Shown here: positions 60,796 through 64,000 of the stretch, one piece after another | How the letters are laid out: the number at the start of each line of letters is the position of its first letter | How positions within the stretch are numbered: the first letter of the stretch is position 1 | Source of the DNA: Shewanella sediminis HAW-EB3 | GTDB taxonomy: Bacteria > Pseudomonadota > Gammaproteobacteria > Enterobacterales > Shewanellaceae | Length of the DNA stretch: 64,000 nucleotides | Reading direction: 5' to 3' | Assembly (NCBI RefSeq): GCF_000018025.1 | Contig: NC_009831.1 | Location: 2,604,001 to 2,668,000 of the forward strand | Notes under the pieces: generated by a model | Database searches by the model: none | What the model saw: the letters and a program-made list of their open reading frames with translations, nothing else | What the model was told of the DNA's origin: nothing | Program-made: the position numbers and the translations under genes

Positions 60796-62088
60796 TTATT
60801 CGATTCCCTGCAGATGATCCAGTACTTTATTTTGTGCACTTTGATGCCGCTCTATCTGTGAGGTATGCAGATATTGCGATGTGGTATCGATACTCTCGTG
60901 CCCTGCATCGGCTTGTACATGAGATAACGGTCTGCCGTTAATATTGATGTCATGGGTGATCCCCGTATGGCGAATATTATGGGCAGTTAATCCCCTCATC
61001 TGCTTTGAATCTTCGCCAAATCCGTCATTTTCGGCACTTTTAGCCGCATGTTCAATGATATTTTCGATCTCTTCCCTTATTTGGCGGATCCCTAAGTTAG
61101 CATTAATAGCACCAACATCCCTGCCTCGCCCTGCCGCTCTGTGCCTGATAAAAAGCGGATGATTGTCACCCTGAGTCGGATAATCTGGCAGTTTCAGGTG
61201 CCTTCTGTACTCTACTAATCCTGCGAGTAGAGCCTTCGATATAGCGACGCTACGTCGTTTCCCCCCTTTGCTTAAGGGAATGTAAAAGCTCCAGATCCCG
61301 GTTTGTTTGTCTTGCTTAAATTGCCCCATGACCGGTGAATAGCCTGCCCTGGCCCCCACTTCAGAGATACGAAGATAACAAAAATAGATAAGCTTAATAA
61401 GAAACAGACTTCGTTGGTGCAGTTCCGGTTCCTCCTTAGCCAACTGTTCAACTGACGCGATAACATAGGACCACTGTAACTCGGTGAATGAGAGCACGCT
61501 GCCCTCCTCCATTTTGACCTGGTATTTCTTTTTCGAGGAGAACCGACTGTGGTTCATCCAGGCTTGTGCCGGGTTACGTTCGCAGTAGTCCTCGCTCATT
61601 AAATAGCTGTAGAAGGAGGAGAGAATGGCAATTTTTGTCTTTAACGCGTTCTCGCTCAAGCTATAAGGCTGCTCTTTACCCAGTGCTTTCTTACCCACAA
61701 ACGGACGCCAGGCATGATTAGGTACCCTCTCCCCGGATGCTTTATCGAGTTTAAATTGAGCAACATTAAAGTAGCCAATCAGGTTTTCGGGTGGATGCTG
61801 ACAATAATCGATATATCGCGCTATCTCCCTACGGGTTAATGAAGCCGGGGTTTGTCCGGCGACATCGAAGCACCAGTGAAAGAAGGTGGTGAGTTCGCTT
61901 CTGTATGCCTTATAACTATTCTCATTATGCTTCTGCTCATAGAGTAACTCTGTTGCATGTTCGTAAACCAGTCCCGCATCCGGAACTGTATCTATGCTGA
62001 TCCGCGTAATGTGCTGATTGACGATGCTATTCCCCTCCTCGATATTGCTTGCTGATTCAAACAGTGGAAAAACAGGAGGCATCTGCAT
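60796..62088 (-). CDS. Tyrosine recombinase/integrase family protein
   Basis: A 430-residue phage-integrase-family recombinase. An N-terminal SAM-like core-binding domain (YEQKHNENSYKAYRSELTTFFHWC) is followed by the catalytic domain. The catalytic residues are the Arg in FCYLRISEVGAR, His 370 and Arg 373 in TAHNIRHTG, His 397 in GHESIDTTSQYLH and the nucleophile Tyr 406. It is longer than XerC/XerD (about 300). It lies 1 kb outside the dif border of the prophage, so it is not part of that unit. It may be left from another integrated element. Confidence 0.88.
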   Translation of the reverse strand: MQMPPVFPLFESASNIEEGNSIVNQHITRISIDTVPDAGLVYEHATELLYEQKHNENSYKAYRSELTTFFHWCFDVAGQTPASLTRREIARYIDYCQHPPENLIGYFNVAQFKLDKASGERVPNHAWRPFVGKKALGKEQPYSLSENALKTKIAILSSFYSYLMSEDYCERNPAQAWMNHSRFSSKKKYQVKMEEGSVLSFTELQWSYVIASVEQLAKEEPELHQRSLFLIKLIYFCYLRISEVGARAGYSPVMGQFKQDKQTGIWSFYIPLSKGGKRRSVAISKALLAGLVEYRRHLKLPDYPTQGDNHPLFIRHRAAGRGRDVGAINANLGIRQIREEIENIIEHAAKSAENDGFGEDSKQMRGLTAHNIRHTGITHDININGRPLSHVQADAGHESIDTTSQYLHTSQIERHQSAQNKVLDHLQGIE

Positions 62089-62279
62089 ATTAATTGCTCT
62101 TTATACTTGGAGGAAAGACCGAGATCCGGAAATATTCTGTGCTTAAGGTAACCTTATGATTTTAGCAGTATTAAATTGAATTTGTAATCTATGCAAGCCT
62201 CTGAATTGAGCTGCTGAACTTAATTATCAAATTAACGTAATTTTTATAATACCTCTTACTGACAGTACGACTAAGTCAT

Positions 62280-62567
62280 TCAAATTATGTCGATATACTT
62301 CATCTCTTTACTTGTTATTTGGTCAGCTTGTTCAATACTTGTAGTTGTGTGTAAATTTACTGAATCGGTGCATGGTTTTGGGCAGTTTTTAGTGCAGTCA
62401 TGGGAACAATGTATCCGCTTACTACAGCACCATAGACACATCTGCCATACGGTTTGTTTAGATTCCAAGTCGAGACAACGAAAATCAGCGGCACACAAGG
62501 CGCCCGATTGGATAAGCTCAGTTAACTTCTGCGAAGAGATAGACATATTGACGTTCGAGTTTTTCAT
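62280..62567 (-). CDS. Small Cys-rich protein under Fur control
   Basis: A 95-residue protein. The core, LTELIQSGALCAADFRCLDLESKQTVWQMCLWCCSKRIHCSHDCTKNCPKPC, has ten Cys in 45 residues, suited to metal or Fe-S binding. The frame on the opposite strand (62287-62592) is rejected as its shadow. AGGGA lies before the ATG at 62567, and a strong Fur box lies about 50 bp upstream. A role in iron handling under iron limitation is inferred; no family is recognised. Confidence 0.6.
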   Translation of the reverse strand: MKNSNVNMSISSQKLTELIQSGALCAADFRCLDLESKQTVWQMCLWCCSKRIHCSHDCTKNCPKPCTDSVNLHTTTSIEQADQITSKEMKYIDII

Positions 62568-62613
62568 TGTTGGTCCCTATATAAAGCAGTAATGAGTGAA
62601 TGATACCCTCAAA

Positions 62614-62632
62614 TGAGAATGATTATCAATGG
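62614..62632. promoter_or_regulatory. Fur box
   Basis: TGAGAATGATTATCAATGG, read on the other strand CCATTGATAATCATTCTCA, matches the 19-bp Fur consensus GATAATGATAATCATTATC at most positions. It lies about 50 bp upstream of the Cys-rich minus-strand gene, as expected for iron repression of that gene. Confidence 0.8.
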
Positions 62633-62769
62633 CGGTTTAAATAAAACTATACGGTAATTAATAGGTAACGGTATTTAGCTGTTTTTTGTCTGACTATTTT
62701 CCAGCATCCTGAACATTGTTCTACACTCAATGGATAGGGATACATTTTTTCAATTTTTGAGGTTGTCTA

Positions 62770-64000
62770 ATGCTGATCGATATAGCAAAGAAAAGCCCCC
62801 TTTTTTCAGGTAAAAAAAAGGCGCCGGAAGAGAGCTCTGGTCCGGCGTGGAAGATCCTTATCGTGGACGATGAACCCGATGTCCATACCGTAACCAAATT
62901 AGCCCTATCCAGATTTAAACTCGATAAGCGTTCACTTGAATTTATCAATGCCTATAGCGGTGAAGAAGCAAAGCAAATCCTTATTAAAGAGGAAAATGTG
63001 GCAATGGCCTTTGTCGATGTGGTGATGGAAAGCGATCACGCTGGGCTTGAGTTGGTGAAATGGATCAGAGAGGATCTTAAAAATAGCTCCATCAGACTGA
63101 TACTCAGAACGGGTCAACCCGGCCAGGCGCCCGAAGAAGATGTCATCGTCAATTATGATATCAATGACTATAAGGCAAAGGCAGAACTCGACTCCAGAAA
63201 GTTAGTCACCAGTGTCTACTCCGCTCTTCGCTCCTACCGGGATATCATGTTGATTGAGGAGGCCAAGGAAAATCAAATTAAGCATAGAAAAGGGTTGGAA
63301 AGAGTCGTCCAGGCCACATCGGGTCTGTTTGAGTTACGTACTCTATTTAATTTTGCCGATGGCCTGTTGACTCAGGTCGCGAACTTGTTAAATCTCGACA
63401 GTGAAACCTTACTGCTGACCTGTAATGCCATCGATGCAATGAGCGAACAGGTCAATACCGATGAGCTACATATTCTCGCAGGTACCGGACAGTTCTCGAG
63501 CCATCATGAAAAGCCCGTGCCCGATCACATCAGAAAGCTTTTACAGTCAGCCCTTAAACAGAAGCGTTGTTTATACGAAGAGGATTGTTTTATTGGGTAT
63601 TTCCCCGCCAAGAGTGGCTGGATTAATCTGCTCTACATGGATGGGATCAGTAAAATTGATGATCTGGATAAGAAGTTAATAGACATTTTCGCTATCAATG
63701 TCGGCGTCGCATTTGAAAATTTACTGCTAAATAAGGAACTGGAAGATACCCAATCTGAACTGATTTTGCGTTTAGGAGATGTTGTAGAGAGTCGTTCTAA
63801 GGAGGCGGCTAACCATGTTAAGCGCATGGCCGAGTACTGTTATAAGCTGGCGCTTATTTCGGGTATGGAAGAACATGAGGCCGATCTGATAAAGCATGCC
63901 TCCCCGATGCATGATATAGGTAAAATTGCTACGCCTGATGCTGTGCTATTAAAACCAGGTAAATTGAACGAAGAGGAGTGGAATGTGATGAAGCAGCACC
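62770..64000 (+). CDS. Response regulator with DUF3369 and HD-GYP domains (3' end outside window)
   Basis: At least 410 residues, open at the window end. The REC domain begins at about residue 27 (ILIVDDEPDVHTV) and has its phosphoacceptor Asp in MAFVDVVMESD. A GAF-like DUF3369 middle follows (LERVVQATSGLFELRTLFNFADGLLTQVANLL). The HD-GYP domain starts near residue 335 (LRLGDVVESRSKEAANHVKRMAEYCYKLA) with the HD pair His 381-Asp 382 in MHDIGKIATP. The GYP motif itself is beyond the window. Expected role: phosphorylation-controlled c-di-GMP phosphodiesterase. GAGG precedes the ATG. Confidence 0.9.
   Translation, partial: MLIDIAKKSPLFSGKKKAPEESSGPAWKILIVDDEPDVHTVTKLALSRFKLDKRSLEFINAYSGEEAKQILIKEENVAMAFVDVVMESDHAGLELVKWIREDLKNSSIRLILRTGQPGQAPEEDVIVNYDINDYKAKAELDSRKLVTSVYSALRSYRDIMLIEEAKENQIKHRKGLERVVQATSGLFELRTLFNFADGLLTQVANLLNLDSETLLLTCNAIDAMSEQVNTDELHILAGTGQFSSHHEKPVPDHIRKLLQSALKQKRCLYEEDCFIGYFPAKSGWINLLYMDGISKIDDLDKKLIDIFAINVGVAFENLLLNKELEDTQSELILRLGDVVESRSKEAANHVKRMAEYCYKLALISGMEEHEADLIKHASPMHDIGKIATPDAVLLKPGKLNEEEWNVMKQH

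Noticed and set aside
60796..62088. Tyrosine recombinase as the prophage integrase
   Set aside because: It lies 1 kb outside the right attachment site, on the far side of dif, so it would not be carried by the excised element.
62287..62592. Plus-strand open frame over the Cys-rich gene
   Set aside because: The minus-strand frame has the ribosome site and the upstream Fur box; the plus-strand frame lacks both.

Overview
The window looks like chromosomal DNA of a marine gammaproteobacterium, most likely Shewanella or a close relative. The reasons are a periplasmic multihaem c-type cytochrome, the style of the cobalamin, RND and umuDC genes, a Shewanella-type dispersed repeat, and a near-consensus gammaproteobacterial dif site. 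The genus is inferred from protein character; no search was run. The presence of dif places the right part of the window in the replication terminus region.

Layout. 0.1-2 kb: a DoxX membrane protein and an NmrA-like NAD(P)-binding protein. 2-15 kb: one long minus-strand cobamide uptake, salvage and remodelling operon (btuB, btuD, btuC, cobU paralogue, btuF, cobU, cobC, an archaeal/cyanobacterial-type cobT, cobQ, cbiA, cobS, cobO and a CbiR-like TIM-barrel protein) behind a cobalamin riboswitch. It has no corrin-ring genes, so it works on imported corrinoids. 15-20 kb: an RND efflux pair. 20-25 kb: a DUF4382 lipoprotein, an HMA-fold-like protein, a PII-like protein, LexA-controlled umuDC, and Mn-dependent pyrophosphatase. 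25.9-31 kb: a translationally coupled operon of an acetyl-CoA-synthetase-like ligase, E1alpha, E1beta, E2 and an acyl carrier protein, followed by a Usp protein and, convergently, a Lon-type protease. 34-39 kb: a methyltransferase, a PAS-GGDEF cyclase, a short-chain dehydrogenase and a cytochrome with about ten haem motifs. 39-46 kb: a gene-poor stretch with small proteins, repeats, an HxlR/SnoaL-like divergent pair and decayed sequence.

46.1-59.7 kb is the most interesting part: a complete-looking 13.6-kb prophage of the tailless, membrane-containing PM2 (Corticoviridae) type. It encodes an HUH rolling-circle Rep, an FtsK/HerA-like packaging ATPase, a double-jelly-roll capsid protein with clear PM2 P2 signatures, a string of very small membrane proteins, a beta-propeller-like spike candidate, a membrane-anchored murein hydrolase and lysis-type genes. 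It is bounded by two XerCD sites: a near-perfect dif on the right and a half-degenerate dif on the left. It encodes no integrase, so it appears to have integrated with the host XerCD recombinases, as CTX-type phages do. Three consecutive 5-bp hairpins, each with a GNRA tetraloop, sit in the leader of its capsid operon.

59.7-64 kb: host DNA with a tyrosine recombinase, a Fur-box-controlled cysteine-rich small protein, and a REC-DUF3369-HD-GYP response regulator cut by the window end. No tRNA, rRNA, CRISPR array or insertion-sequence transposase was seen.
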